This document shows, piece after piece, positions 1 through 9,061 of a stretch of 64,000 nt of DNA (positions within the stretch are counted from its first letter, which is position 1; each line of letters begins with the position of its first letter). The position numbers and the translations under genes are program-made. The notes beneath the pieces were generated by a model that saw nothing but the letters and a program-made list of their open reading frames with translations, ran no database searches and was not told the origin of the DNA. The DNA is from Bacteroidales bacterium (GTDB lineage: Bacteria; Bacteroidota; Bacteroidia; Bacteroidales; UBA4417): assembly GCA_016707705.1 (NCBI GenBank), contig JADJHD010000004.1, forward strand, positions 124,001 through 188,000, in the 5' to 3' direction.

Positions 1-39
1 CCTATCCTGCAAGACTTCCGGAAGTGCGCAATTATGCAA

Positions 40-76
40 AAAATAAAAAGAAATCACCCTTTAAGAGCAGTGATTT
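40..76 (-). terminator. Rho-independent terminator after the Omp85-like gene
   Basis: On the minus strand a 7-bp stem (AAATCAC at 70-76 pairing with 51-57) is followed at once by a T-rich run (CTTTTTATTTTTT). It lies just beyond the stop of the minus-strand gene at 88, where a terminator would be expected. Confidence 0.7.
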
Positions 77-87
77 TGCCTGATGAC

Positions 88-1431
88 CTAGAATAGATTA
101 CCAATATTGATGTACAATCCCTTCAGTCCATCTTCCTTTTTCATGGCAAAACCATAGTCAACAGCCAGAATGAAATTCTCATTCAAAGCGATCCTTAGTC
201 CTGCGCCAAGGCTGGGATGCAGTTTGTCCTTTTCGTAGCTGAAGTCGAAGTATTTGGCCTGATCTTCTTCACTGATGAGGCTTTTGTTTATTTTGACCTG
301 CTGGACAACCATTCCGAAATCAGAGAAGCCATTCAATGCGAAATAGAGGTTTTGCTTACCCACATGGGTTTTAAGGAATTTCCATCTTAGTTCAAGATTA
401 CCATAGGCAATACCATCACCAACAACCCTGTCGCGCATGATACCCCTCAGTGTCTTCGCACCGCCGAGTCCGTCGGTCTTGGTAATCGATGAATATGAAC
501 TTAGCATGTACGGTTGCATGAAGAAAGGAGCATTACCACCAATTGTTCCCTGGTAATCGAGTCGATAGACAAATGAAAGGCGGTCTTTGATCAGGGTGAA
601 ATACTGCCTGTGAATAAGCACCAGCTTTGCATAAGAGAACTCTGAATTGCCCAGGAAGCTGGGAGCCCAGGTCATCAGGGCTTCAGTCCAGATGCCGTGC
701 ATGGCGTTTGCTTCATTGTCGCGGGTATCATAAATAAGTCCCATCTTCAGGAAGTTGGCAGAGCCGCCATCCTTTTCTTCCGGACTGATAATTCCCCAGT
801 CGATGTACTTATGATAAAGGGTAGGAGCGTACGTGAGAATATCCTCATCCTTCTTTCCCTTGTTGATGGAATTGAGGTCAACAGTATCCATCTTCATGTT
901 GATAATGCCGATTCCAGCCAGCCAGCGGAGATTCTTGCCATAAAGATTTCCCTGCATATCAGCAGTGAAACGGAACATTTTTCTGGCATTTCTGTAGAAT
1001 ACCCTGGTAACATAGTCTTCCGATTCCTTATCTGAGAAATCAGCATTGAACTTGCTCTGGTATCCGTTAAAACCATAGAAATCCAGCGATTTTTCAGTGA
1101 GATAACTCAGGTCGGCTGTTAATCGGAGGTGATGGGGAAGCAGATTCCGGGCGTCATAAAATATCTGGTTTGTGCCGGAACCTTTCGTATAACGCGACAC
1201 TTCCACTTTCATCATTTGCTTGTAAGAAGGATATAGGCTACCATCACCATAATCATAAAGGCTAACGAGACCTCCATATTGAAAGCCCATATCCGCATCA
1301 AACGAAATGGTGGGCAAAAGTCCAATATTCAGGTTTTTCTTAACCTGGTCGGTTTTGGCATCCTGGCCATATGCTAAAGTAAATGCCAGGGCAATCATGA
1401 AGAGGGTAATCAGTGACTTTTTCATAGGCAT
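88..1431 (-). CDS. Omp85/BamA-family outer membrane beta-barrel protein (surface antigen D15-like)
   Basis: This 447-residue protein has a signal peptide over about residues 1-22 and ends in phenylalanine (GLYINIGNLF), as usual for barrels inserted by the BAM machine. Near residues 320-350 the segment LGGAKTLRGI, followed by a YGNLELRWKF strand, resembles the VRG[F/Y] barrel-lumen motif and next strand of Omp85 proteins. There are no POTRA repeats, so it is a short barrel-only member rather than BamA or TamA themselves. Substrate or role is unknown. It starts 5 bases after the stop of the acyltransferase gene and is probably cotranscribed with it. The third codon is also ATG (1425), giving MKKSL, a more typical signal-peptide start, so the true start may be there. 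Confidence 0.75.
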   Translation of the reverse strand: MPMKKSLITLFMIALAFTLAYGQDAKTDQVKKNLNIGLLPTISFDADMGFQYGGLVSLYDYGDGSLYPSYKQMMKVEVSRYTKGSGTNQIFYDARNLLPHHLRLTADLSYLTEKSLDFYGFNGYQSKFNADFSDKESEDYVTRVFYRNARKMFRFTADMQGNLYGKNLRWLAGIGIINMKMDTVDLNSINKGKKDEDILTYAPTLYHKYIDWGIISPEEKDGGSANFLKMGLIYDTRDNEANAMHGIWTEALMTWAPSFLGNSEFSYAKLVLIHRQYFTLIKDRLSFVYRLDYQGTIGGNAPFFMQPYMLSSYSSITKTDGLGGAKTLRGIMRDRVVGDGIAYGNLELRWKFLKTHVGKQNLYFALNGFSDFGMVVQQVKINKSLISEEDQAKYFDFSYEKDKLHPSLGAGLRIALNENFILAVDYGFAMKKEDGLKGLYINIGNLF

Positions 1432-1436
1432 CAGGG

Positions 1437-2801
1437 TTAGGCAACTTGAATTATGGTTTCTATTGTATGTATGATTTCTTTTCTTGAATTGATCAGCGAG
1501 TCATATTCCCTGCGATTCCTGTATTTCAGGAGCAGCAGCCTGAATCGTCCGCGGAGTTTCAATAAATGCTTGTAGAAGTAGAAAGTTATGATTCCCGAAA
1601 CCGGCATACTCACAGCAAAGATCAGTCTTGCAATCAGTGTTTTTACAAATATGCTGAAAACCAACTGAAGTAAAAGGAAGTATACAGGGAAGAGTACCAG
1701 TCCGATTCCGAAGTGTATAGAGGTATGGAAGACTGTATCTTTCACATTTCTTGTAAAGCGGGTGGGCAGCTTGTAGGGCAGATAATTGATGAGCAGTCCG
1801 TATAGGAATATGGGCATAACAATCAAGGAGAACACTACATCCGCCATAAATCTGCCAATTCCAGTTTTCTTGTTCCTGATCAGCCAGTCACGAATCCCGA
1901 AGCTATCAAGCTTAGAAATATATTTCTGGTACTGTTCCCAATACTTTTCAAAAATTTCCGGATTATCTGCCGCTTTCTGATCAAGACTGGCAATGATCTT
2001 CCGGTCAGCTTGTTCTCTGGCAAGGTGACGGGGCTTCCTTTTCTTCATAACCCTGTCGCGGTACAAATTGCAGATGGAGATATACTTGTCGTAGTTATCT
2101 TCAGTGGCAATATTGATAATAAGCGGTTCCATCGATTCTGAAAGCCGCTCCTTGAGCGCACTAATTGCTTTTTGCGGATTTTCCTTGTACAGGGGGATGA
2201 ATTCTTTTACTGCGATGGGCTTCCCATAACGAACCAGCAGTTTGGATCCCGGTTTTGAATAATCGCTATAATCAATGCCGGTAGGAACAATTTGAAGGTC
2301 AAGCTCAAAATTTGCGCTCTCCTCAGCCATAAAGGCTATTCGGCAGATTCCCTTTTTCAGGGGACGAAGCCTTTTGAATCCGGCATGATTTCCTTCGGGA
2401 AAAAGGGCTAGCGGGGTACCATTCTTTAGCAGTTTGGCAGCAGCATGAAACACTTCATCGTTTTGTCCCATTGAGCTGATGCCATCCCGAATCCTGTATA
2501 CCGGCAACATGCGGAAGCTATAGAGGATGCTGGCAATCAATCGCTTGTTGAACATGTCAGCACGAGCCAGGAAGGCTACTTTCCCTCTTCGGGCAAAAAG
2601 AATCGACAGAGCATCCATCAGGGCATTTTGATGATTGCCTGCAAAGATTACCGGTTTACCCTCAGGAATGTTTTCCCGCCCCGCAACTGTAAATCGGGTA
2701 TAGAAAATATTGAAATACAGGTAAGTAAACCAATAAATAAGAGGATAGCCCAATGATCGTTTTCCCACATCGGGCAACCTTATCTTCTTAAGTTGATTCA
2801 T
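1437..2801 (-). CDS. PlsC-type glycerol(-phosphate) acyltransferase with C-terminal membrane segments
   Basis: The PlsC/LPLAT acyltransferase fold is indicated by NHQNALMD at residues 56-63 and FPEGNH at 134-139. The spacing is H57-x5-D63 rather than the H-x4-D of standard PlsC; it resembles yeast Gpt2/Sct1-type acyltransferases. The catalytic domain is followed by a charged alpha-helical part and two or three hydrophobic segments (about residues 325-415), so it is likely an inner-membrane enzyme with its active site on the cytoplasmic face. It probably acylates glycerol-3-phosphate or a lysolipid; which one cannot be told from sequence. At 454 residues it is much longer than PlsC (about 240). 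It precedes the Omp85-like gene in the same direction with a 5-base gap. Confidence 0.8.
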   Translation of the reverse strand: MNQLKKIRLPDVGKRSLGYPLIYWFTYLYFNIFYTRFTVAGRENIPEGKPVIFAGNHQNALMDALSILFARRGKVAFLARADMFNKRLIASILYSFRMLPVYRIRDGISSMGQNDEVFHAAAKLLKNGTPLALFPEGNHAGFKRLRPLKKGICRIAFMAEESANFELDLQIVPTGIDYSDYSKPGSKLLVRYGKPIAVKEFIPLYKENPQKAISALKERLSESMEPLIINIATEDNYDKYISICNLYRDRVMKKRKPRHLAREQADRKIIASLDQKAADNPEIFEKYWEQYQKYISKLDSFGIRDWLIRNKKTGIGRFMADVVFSLIVMPIFLYGLLINYLPYKLPTRFTRNVKDTVFHTSIHFGIGLVLFPVYFLLLQLVFSIFVKTLIARLIFAVSMPVSGIITFYFYKHLLKLRGRFRLLLLKYRNRREYDSLINSRKEIIHTIETIIQVA

Positions 2802-3073
2802 TTAATAGACTCAATTTTAAGAATGAACGAATATTTGTTGGTCGAATAATCCCTGCCAATCTGAGGCAATATCCAATCAGCAAATCATTTTTTTTGCCTG
2901 AAAGGATCTCAGCAGAGTCCTGAACAACCTTTCATGGCATGTAACTATTTTCAGAAATACTCGATTTCTGACTGCAAGATATAAAAGAAATTGAATTGAG
3001 AACAGGATAAGCGGTCAAACTTAAGAACAGGTGCAAGCGAAAAACCAGACTGCTATGAAGCCTGACTGATTTT

Positions 3074-3358
3074 TCAGGCGTTTTCTCCTTCTGGTTCTGC
3101 AGCTGCTTCAGAAGCCATATTGTCCCTGAATTCAGCGACTATTTTGCTTGCTTTTTCCAGATCCCGGAAAGCAACAAATACTTTAATGCTTGAGGCTGCC
3201 GAAGGATAAACATTATATGCCATTCTTGAATTGTCACGGATCAGAGATTCAATCTCGTTATCATCAAGTATGCTTTTCAGCAGTCCGGCTTCCCATGGGG
3301 TTCCATCAAATACCTCATAGGGTGCGAATTCATCTACAGGTTCTGAGTCTGATTTCAT
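3074..3358 (-). CDS. DUF2007-family small protein
   Basis: The 94-residue product contains a DUF2007-like core: TPWEAGLLKSILDDNEIES, then a variable loop, then VFVAFRDLEKASKIVAEF, a beta-alpha-beta-beta-alpha arrangement seen in PII-like or ACT-like small proteins annotated as putative signal-transducing proteins. It has no signal peptide or membrane segment and is presumably cytoplasmic. The C-terminus is Glu/Ala-rich. Upstream on the minus strand TACCTTTA, one mismatch from the Bacteroidetes -7 box, lies about 20 bases before the ATG. It stands alone between the acyltransferase gene and the divergent glycosyltransferase gene. Its biological role is not known. Confidence 0.7.
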   Translation of the reverse strand: MKSDSEPVDEFAPYEVFDGTPWEAGLLKSILDDNEIESLIRDNSRMAYNVYPSAASSIKVFVAFRDLEKASKIVAEFRDNMASEAAAEPEGENA

Positions 3359-3552
3359 AAGGGTAAAATTTCCCGATAAAGGTACATCGAAAACTGAAAT
3401 GTAATAACTGCATCTTTTTTACAGGACTAAAAATCCGGCAGATACTAAAGGATTGTTTATAAATGGAGATTCCTTTAGAATCCTGAAGAAATCCGCCTGG
3501 GCAGACAAAAGTTAAATCACTTTTCAAAGAATAACTCCATTTTTCTAATCTG

Positions 3553-3568
3553 TCCGCCGGCTGGCGGA
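3553..3568. repeat. Short GC-rich inverted repeat in the 3359-3661 intergenic gap
   Basis: TCCGCC and GGCGGA flank a 4-base GGCT loop, a perfect 6-bp stem in an otherwise AT-rich gap. Apart from this and the -7 box at 3641 I see nothing in the 303-base stretch 3359-3661. Confidence 0.5.
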
Positions 3569-3640
3569 TGAATTCTTCTGTTACTCCACAACGTTGTTTT
3601 CAGGCAATTTTTACGAAACAGGTTCAAGTACAGTTATTCT

Positions 3641-3648
3641 TATTTTTG
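3641..3648 (+). promoter_or_regulatory. Bacteroidetes -7 box (TATTTTTG) for the glycosyltransferase gene
   Basis: TATTTTTG fits the TAnnTTTG consensus of the Bacteroidetes primary sigma factor. It lies 13 bases before the GTG start at 3662, implying a very short leader. No clear -33 TTTG was found. Confidence 0.55.
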
Positions 3649-3661
3649 CAAAAAAAACGCT

Positions 3662-5365
3662 GTGCTGAAAAGAATCTTCCAAAACGATTATTTTCTGATC
3701 GCCTTGATTTCTGCCTTGTTCTTTATTCCTTTCATAGGCAGGATGCACCTCTTCGATTGGGATGAAATCAACTTCGCCGAATGCGCAAGGGAAATGATCG
3801 TTAGTAAGGATTACCTGAGTGTTCAGATTAACTTCCGGCCATTCTGGGAAAAGCCACCACTCTTTATCTGGATGCAGCTGCTTTCAATGAAGGCATTTGG
3901 AATCAATGAGTTCGCAGCTAGATTCCCCAATGCTGTTGCCGGAATTGTTACATTGCTTGTATTGTTTACCGTGGGTAAAAAGGTAGAAAACAGGCAGCTT
4001 GGCAGATTATGGGTACTGGTATATGCAGCATCTATTCTTCCCCAAATGTACTTCCGCTCAGGTATTATCGATCCCTGGTTCAACCTCTTCATTTTTCTAT
4101 CCTCCTGGAATTTTATACGATACTCCCTGGATTCCGATACTTCAGGCAATCGCATGAAATATGCTGCCTTATCCGGCTTTTTCATAGGACTAGCCGTACT
4201 TACAAAAGGTCCCACCGGATTGCTGATTCTAGGTCTAGTGATTTTCAGCTTCCTTGTTATCAAAGGAATTTCATTTTACAGGGGCAAGAGTAATTCCCTG
4301 CTTCCCGGATTCAAGTGGTCGCACCTGCTGGTTTTCATTCTAATTACATCCCTCACAGGTGGCTCCTGGTTCATATTGCAAATACTGGATGGGCATGCAG
4401 ATATGGTCTGGAAATTCATTCTGTACCAGATTCGTCTGTTTACCATTCCCGATGCAGGGCATGGCGGACATTGGAGTTACCATTTCTGGGTGCTGCTGCT
4501 TGGCGTTTTCCCTGCTTCTGTATTTGCATTTTATTCCTTCCGGGTCAAAAAGGATGAAGGTGTTCAGCTTCAGCATTTTCACAGGGTAATGCTGATACTC
4601 TTCTGGGTTGTGCTGATACTTTTCAGCATTGTTAAAACCAAGATCGTTCACTATAGTTCCCTCTGCTACTACCCGCTCAGCTTCATGGCTGCCTATGGTA
4701 TTTATCGCATGCTGAATGGCAGTCTGCAGCCCGGAAAACTTATAAAAATCAGTTTATCAGTGATTGCCTCCATTGTCGCTATTGTTGCAATTGCGCTTCC
4801 ATTCACTATGATGCAGAAGCAAAAGATTATTGATTCTGGAATGATAAAGGATGACTTTGCCGTTGCCAATCTCGGTGCGAACGTTCATTGGACCGGATGG
4901 GAAAGTCTGATTGGAATTATCTTTCTGGCAGGTATCATTTCCGGGATAATATTCATGAAAACCCAGATACGGAAGGGTATTCTTACAATTCTGATATCTT
5001 CCATGCTGTTTACCTATGCTGCGATTCTGGTGTTTCCTTATCGGATTGAGAAGTACTCCCAGCGTGCTGCTATTGATTTCTTCATCAAAAGGGCGGGAGA
5101 AGACTGCTATGTGCTGAATGCCGGTTATTTCAGCTATGCTCCCCTGTTTTATGCCAAAATTCAGCCCGAAAATATCAAAAGACCAATGTGGCTGCTGACT
5201 GGAAATATAGATAAACCATTTTATCTGGTTGTTAAGGAACCGGAATACAAAAAGTGGAAGCATGTAATTCCTGCCATGAAGGAATTGTATCGTGAGAATG
5301 GATTTGTATTTCTGTACAGGGCGGATAAGGTAGAACTGTATATTCCACTCTTTGATCAGATCTGA
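3662..5365 (+). CDS. ArnT-like membrane glycosyltransferase (GT83/PMT superfamily)
   Basis: This 567-residue protein has about a dozen hydrophobic segments. The first periplasmic loop carries FDWDEINFAE (residues 31-40), the Asp/Glu motif typical of ArnT and related GT-C enzymes that transfer a sugar from an undecaprenyl-phosphate carrier to lipid A or another envelope acceptor. Residues about 185-195 (LTKGPTG) are another familiar ArnT-family signature. The acceptor and sugar cannot be deduced here. The start is GTG, supported by the -7 box just upstream; there is no in-frame ATG close by. The gene is monocistronic and converges on the RNA methyltransferase gene with a 16-base gap. Confidence 0.8.
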   Translation: MLKRIFQNDYFLIALISALFFIPFIGRMHLFDWDEINFAECAREMIVSKDYLSVQINFRPFWEKPPLFIWMQLLSMKAFGINEFAARFPNAVAGIVTLLVLFTVGKKVENRQLGRLWVLVYAASILPQMYFRSGIIDPWFNLFIFLSSWNFIRYSLDSDTSGNRMKYAALSGFFIGLAVLTKGPTGLLILGLVIFSFLVIKGISFYRGKSNSLLPGFKWSHLLVFILITSLTGGSWFILQILDGHADMVWKFILYQIRLFTIPDAGHGGHWSYHFWVLLLGVFPASVFAFYSFRVKKDEGVQLQHFHRVMLILFWVVLILFSIVKTKIVHYSSLCYYPLSFMAAYGIYRMLNGSLQPGKLIKISLSVIASIVAIVAIALPFTMMQKQKIIDSGMIKDDFAVANLGANVHWTGWESLIGIIFLAGIISGIIFMKTQIRKGILTILISSMLFTYAAILVFPYRIEKYSQRAAIDFFIKRAGEDCYVLNAGYFSYAPLFYAKIQPENIKRPMWLLTGNIDKPFYLVVKEPEYKKWKHVIPAMKELYRENGFVFLYRADKVELYIPLFDQI

Positions 5366-5381
5366 ATTGTTGCATGCCTTC

Positions 5382-6830
5382 TCATGAGCATCCTGATTGA
5401 AAAAGTAAATTCAGTAACACAGATGCTGGATTTCTCCAGAATTTTCTTTTCGGCGTTTCCAAATGATGTGTATGCGGAAACTGGTCAAAAGGCTGGATAT
5501 AGGTGATTTTATAATCTTGAGTCAGCATTTTCAGGTCAAATGCCAGCGATAGTGGATTGCAGCTTAAATAGATGATTTTCCGGGGAGAAGCATAAAGTAT
5601 CGTTTTCTTTATCTCGATCAGGGTTCCCGACCGGGGTGGATCAAGCAGGATAATATCAGGTTGCCCGTTTTCATCCACATATTCCCTGTTGAAAGTCTTG
5701 AGCACATCACCCTGAATATACCTGCAGTTGCTGAATCCGTTCATTTCAGCATTACTGCTGGCATCCTCGATTGCCAGTGGTGATCCTTCAATCCCTTCAA
5801 CCCTTGCAGCATACTTTGCCAGTCCTAAACTAAGACTGCCAATCCCGCAATAGAGGTCCATCACATAATCGGTACTTCTGACATTGGCCAACTCCCTGAT
5901 TTTAGCATAGATATTGTCTGCCTGAAGAGGATTTGGCTGATAAAAGGATCCGGGACCAATCCTTAGGCGAATGCCATTAGCCTCCTCTTCAAGAAAAGCC
6001 GAGCCTCCCTGGTGCTGTATGATTTGAGTTTCCTGTGAGCTCCTGGTCGGATCAGTGGAAATTCCCCACCAAATACTTTTCACCTCATCGAAGGTTGAAA
6101 ATAGCTGCTCAATCAATAATTGAATCATTTCAGGCATTTCCTCACCAAAAATGAGGATGATCATGCATTCTCCACTCTTGGTTCTGCGGATGACCAGTGT
6201 ACGCATGAATCCTGAGGATTCTTTCGGGTCGTAATAACTCAGGCTGTGGCTGTCACAGAATGATTTTACAAACTCAAGAATTTGAAGACTTGGTTTCTCC
6301 TGCAGAAAACACTCCCGTATATCAAGAACTTTGTCAGGATTACCCGCCGGATGGAATCCTGCTGCTATTCTTTGTCTTGGATCATTAACCTTGCCTTCAC
6401 CCTCCAGATACCATCTTCGGGCTGAAAAGGAATATTCCAGACGATGACGGTAGAATTCAGTCTTTGGGGATTCTATTGGTAAAGGAATCTCAGGACCTTC
6501 AATTCCATATTTCAGTAATGCTTTTTCAAGCAGATTCTTCTTCCAGCGCAATTGTGCCGGATACTGAATATGCTGCCAGTTGCAGCCTCCGCAGATTTCA
6601 TAGTGTGAACAGAAGGGAATAGCTCTATCGGGAGAGGCTTCCTCATATGATATGACCGTGCCTCGCATGTAATCTGCTTCTTTCCTGACATCCTTGGCAG
6701 TAACGGTTTCACCCGGAATGCCGTTGTCGAGGTAAATTCGCTTTCCTCCGACAAAACCGCTGCTCCTGCCGGTAGAATGCATTCCACCGATTTTTATATC
6801 CGTAAAAAGCCGTTTCTTTTTCATCATCAA
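5382..6830 (-). CDS. rlmD: RlmD/RumA-family RNA (uracil-C5-)-methyltransferase
   Basis: This is an S-adenosylmethionine-dependent enzyme that makes 5-methyluridine in rRNA or tRNA. An N-terminal TRAM-like beta-barrel (about residues 8-62) is followed by iron-sulfur cysteines C74, C80 and C83 (C-x5-C-x2-C, within FCSHYEICGGC), with the fourth probably in DIRECF. The SAM domain has MDLYCGIGSLSLG, LLDPPRSGT, and the catalytic cysteine motif YLSCNPLSLA. At 482 residues the length fits the family. Bacteroidetes often carry one or two TrmA/RlmD/RlmCD-like paralogues, so the exact target uridine is inferred, not shown. The start opens with three consecutive ATG codons. It lies 63 bases after mutB in the same direction, but a terminator separates them. 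Confidence 0.85.
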   Translation of the reverse strand: MMMKKKRLFTDIKIGGMHSTGRSSGFVGGKRIYLDNGIPGETVTAKDVRKEADYMRGTVISYEEASPDRAIPFCSHYEICGGCNWQHIQYPAQLRWKKNLLEKALLKYGIEGPEIPLPIESPKTEFYRHRLEYSFSARRWYLEGEGKVNDPRQRIAAGFHPAGNPDKVLDIRECFLQEKPSLQILEFVKSFCDSHSLSYYDPKESSGFMRTLVIRRTKSGECMIILIFGEEMPEMIQLLIEQLFSTFDEVKSIWWGISTDPTRSSQETQIIQHQGGSAFLEEEANGIRLRIGPGSFYQPNPLQADNIYAKIRELANVRSTDYVMDLYCGIGSLSLGLAKYAARVEGIEGSPLAIEDASSNAEMNGFSNCRYIQGDVLKTFNREYVDENGQPDIILLDPPRSGTLIEIKKTILYASPRKIIYLSCNPLSLAFDLKMLTQDYKITYIQPFDQFPHTHHLETPKRKFWRNPASVLLNLLFQSGCS

Positions 6831-6850
6831 GAAATATCACAGCAAAAGAA

Positions 6851-6871
6851 AACCGGGAATAAATCCCGGTT
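6851..6871 (-). terminator. Rho-independent terminator after mutB
   Basis: A perfect 8-bp stem (AACCGGGA / TCCCGGTT) with a 5-base loop is followed on the minus strand by TTCTTTTGCT. It sits between mutB and the downstream methyltransferase gene and should end mutAB transcription. Confidence 0.75.
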
Positions 6872-6893
6872 AACTGTGCAATATACCTGGTAA

Positions 6894-9032
6894 TTATTTC
6901 CTGGTTTCTATGAGAATATTCAGCAGACTGATAGCTGCCTCAGGGATTTTTGTTCCTGGTCCGAAGATGGCAACAGCGCCTGAATCAAACAGGTACTGAT
7001 AATCCTGAGCAGGAATTACTCCCCCGACAATTACCATGATATCTTCCCTTCCAAGTTTTTTGAGTTCTTCAATAACCTGCGGAACAAGGGTTTTATGTCC
7101 TGCTGCAAGGCTTGATACTCCAAGGATGTGAACATCATTTTCAGTAGCCTGACGTGCAGCTTCTGCCGGAGTCTGGAACAATGGACCGATATCCACATCG
7201 AAGCCTATATCGGCATAGCCGGTAGCAACAACCTTGGCACCCCTGTCATGGCCATCCTGTCCCATTTTTGCAATCATAATGCGAGGACGGCGGCCTTCGA
7301 GACCAGCAAAAAGGTCAGCAAGTTCACATGCTTTCTTATAGCTTTCATCATCCTTGCTTTCGGATGAATACACTCCTGAAATAGATCTGATCACGGCTTT
7401 GTACCTCCCATATACTTTTTCAAGTGCATAACTGATTTCTCCAAGTGAAGCCCTTTTCCTTGCTGCATCAATACTCAATGCCAGAAGGTTTCCTTCACCT
7501 GTTTCAGCTGCTTTTGTCAGTGCATCCAGACATTGCTGAACCTCTTCCTGATTGCGCTGTGAGCGCAGCAAAGCAAGCCTCTTAAGCTGTGATTCCCTCA
7601 CAGCGGTATTGTCAACTTCAAGGATATCAATGGGGTCTTCCTTCTCAAGGCGGAATTTATTAACTCCTACAATTGTATCTTTTCCGGAATCGATTTTGGC
7701 CTGCCTGCGTGCAGAAGCCTCTTCAATTCTCATTTTTGGAATCCCAGTCTCAATAGCTTTTGCCATTCCGCCAAGGGCTTCAACTTCTTCGATAAGAGCC
7801 CAGGCTTTATGTGCGAGCTCGTTGGTAAGCGCTTCCACATAATAGGAACCGGCCCATGGGTCAACAACCTTGCAAATATTGGTTTCTTCCTGCAGGTAAA
7901 TCTGGGTGTTCCTGGCTATTCTCGCCGAAAAATCGGTTGGAAGGGCAATGGCTTCATCCAGTGCATTGGTATGCAGCGACTGAGTGTGTCCGAGTGCAGC
8001 TGCCAGTGCTTCCACGCAGGTGCGGGTTACATTGTTGAAAGGATCCTGTTCGGTGAGGCTCCATCCTGATGTCTGGGAATGGGTACGCAGGGCAAGTGAC
8101 TTGAGATCCTTGGGGTCGAACTGCTTTACAATCTTAGCCCAGAGCATGCGGGCTGCCCTCATTTTGGCAATTTCCATGAAATGATTCATTCCAACAGCCC
8201 AGAAGAAGGAAAGTCTGGGTGCAAAGGCATCCACAGGAATCCCAGCCTGAATACCGGTTCTCAGGTATTCCAGTCCGTCAGCAAGTGTATATGCCAGTTC
8301 AATATCGGCAGTTGCACCTGCTTCCTGCATATGGTATCCGGAGATGCTGATGGAATTGAATTTCTTCATGTTCTTAGAAGTGAACTCAAAGATGTCAGCA
8401 ATGATTCTCATCGAAGGAATGGGCGGATAGATATAGGTATTTCTAACCATGAATTCCTTGAGGATGTCATTCTGAATGGTTCCGCTGAGCTTTTCCATCG
8501 GAACACCCTGCTCTTCTGCTGCCACGATGTAGAATGCCAGAACAGGCAGTACAGCACCGTTCATGGTCATGGAGACTGACATTTTATCCAGTGGAATCTG
8601 GTCGAAGAGGATCTTCATATCCAGAATGGAATCGATGGCAACTCCTGCTTTCCCAACATCTCCGACAACCCTGTCATGGTCGCTGTCGTATCCGCGATGA
8701 GTAGCAAGGTCAAATGCAACGGAAAGTCCCATTTGTCCTGCAGCAAGATTCCTGCGATAGAAAGCATTGGACTCCTCAGCAGTTGAAAATCCGGCATACT
8801 GTCTGATGGTCCATGGCTTCATGACATACATTGTGCTGTATGGTCCGCGAAGGAATGGAGCTACTCCGGCTGCATACTGAAGATGTTCCAGGTTTGCCAG
8901 GTCAGCAACGGTATAAACGGGCTTAACGGCAATCTGCTCATTTGTCATCCAGCTCTCTGCTGCAGCAGGCTCATGCTTGCCGGCAGGTTTGCTGACTGAT
9001 ATATATTCAACGTTTTTAAAATCTGGTCTCAT
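6894..9032 (-). CDS. mutB: Methylmalonyl-CoA mutase large (catalytic) subunit
   Basis: MutB interconverts succinyl-CoA and (R)-methylmalonyl-CoA using adenosylcobalamin, linking the citric acid cycle to propionate formation or use. The 712-residue protein has the TIM-barrel substrate domain (from about residue 50; FLRGPYSTMYVMKPWTIRQY, and the repeated helix motif ISISGYHMQEAGA), then a C-terminal Rossmann-like B12 domain with the cobalt-ligand motif DGHDRG, in which H595 would be the lower axial ligand. The downstream GVSSLAAGH and VGGVIP segments are also typical. It starts 29 bases after mutA and is surely cotranscribed. Neither methylmalonyl-CoA epimerase nor the MeaB chaperone lies next to it. 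Confidence 0.95.
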   Translation of the reverse strand: MRPDFKNVEYISVSKPAGKHEPAAAESWMTNEQIAVKPVYTVADLANLEHLQYAAGVAPFLRGPYSTMYVMKPWTIRQYAGFSTAEESNAFYRRNLAAGQMGLSVAFDLATHRGYDSDHDRVVGDVGKAGVAIDSILDMKILFDQIPLDKMSVSMTMNGAVLPVLAFYIVAAEEQGVPMEKLSGTIQNDILKEFMVRNTYIYPPIPSMRIIADIFEFTSKNMKKFNSISISGYHMQEAGATADIELAYTLADGLEYLRTGIQAGIPVDAFAPRLSFFWAVGMNHFMEIAKMRAARMLWAKIVKQFDPKDLKSLALRTHSQTSGWSLTEQDPFNNVTRTCVEALAAALGHTQSLHTNALDEAIALPTDFSARIARNTQIYLQEETNICKVVDPWAGSYYVEALTNELAHKAWALIEEVEALGGMAKAIETGIPKMRIEEASARRQAKIDSGKDTIVGVNKFRLEKEDPIDILEVDNTAVRESQLKRLALLRSQRNQEEVQQCLDALTKAAETGEGNLLALSIDAARKRASLGEISYALEKVYGRYKAVIRSISGVYSSESKDDESYKKACELADLFAGLEGRRPRIMIAKMGQDGHDRGAKVVATGYADIGFDVDIGPLFQTPAEAARQATENDVHILGVSSLAAGHKTLVPQVIEELKKLGREDIMVIVGGVIPAQDYQYLFDSGAVAIFGPGTKIPEAAISLLNILIETRK

Positions 9033-9061
9033 GGATCTTGGTGTTTATCCAGTTCTTTTGA

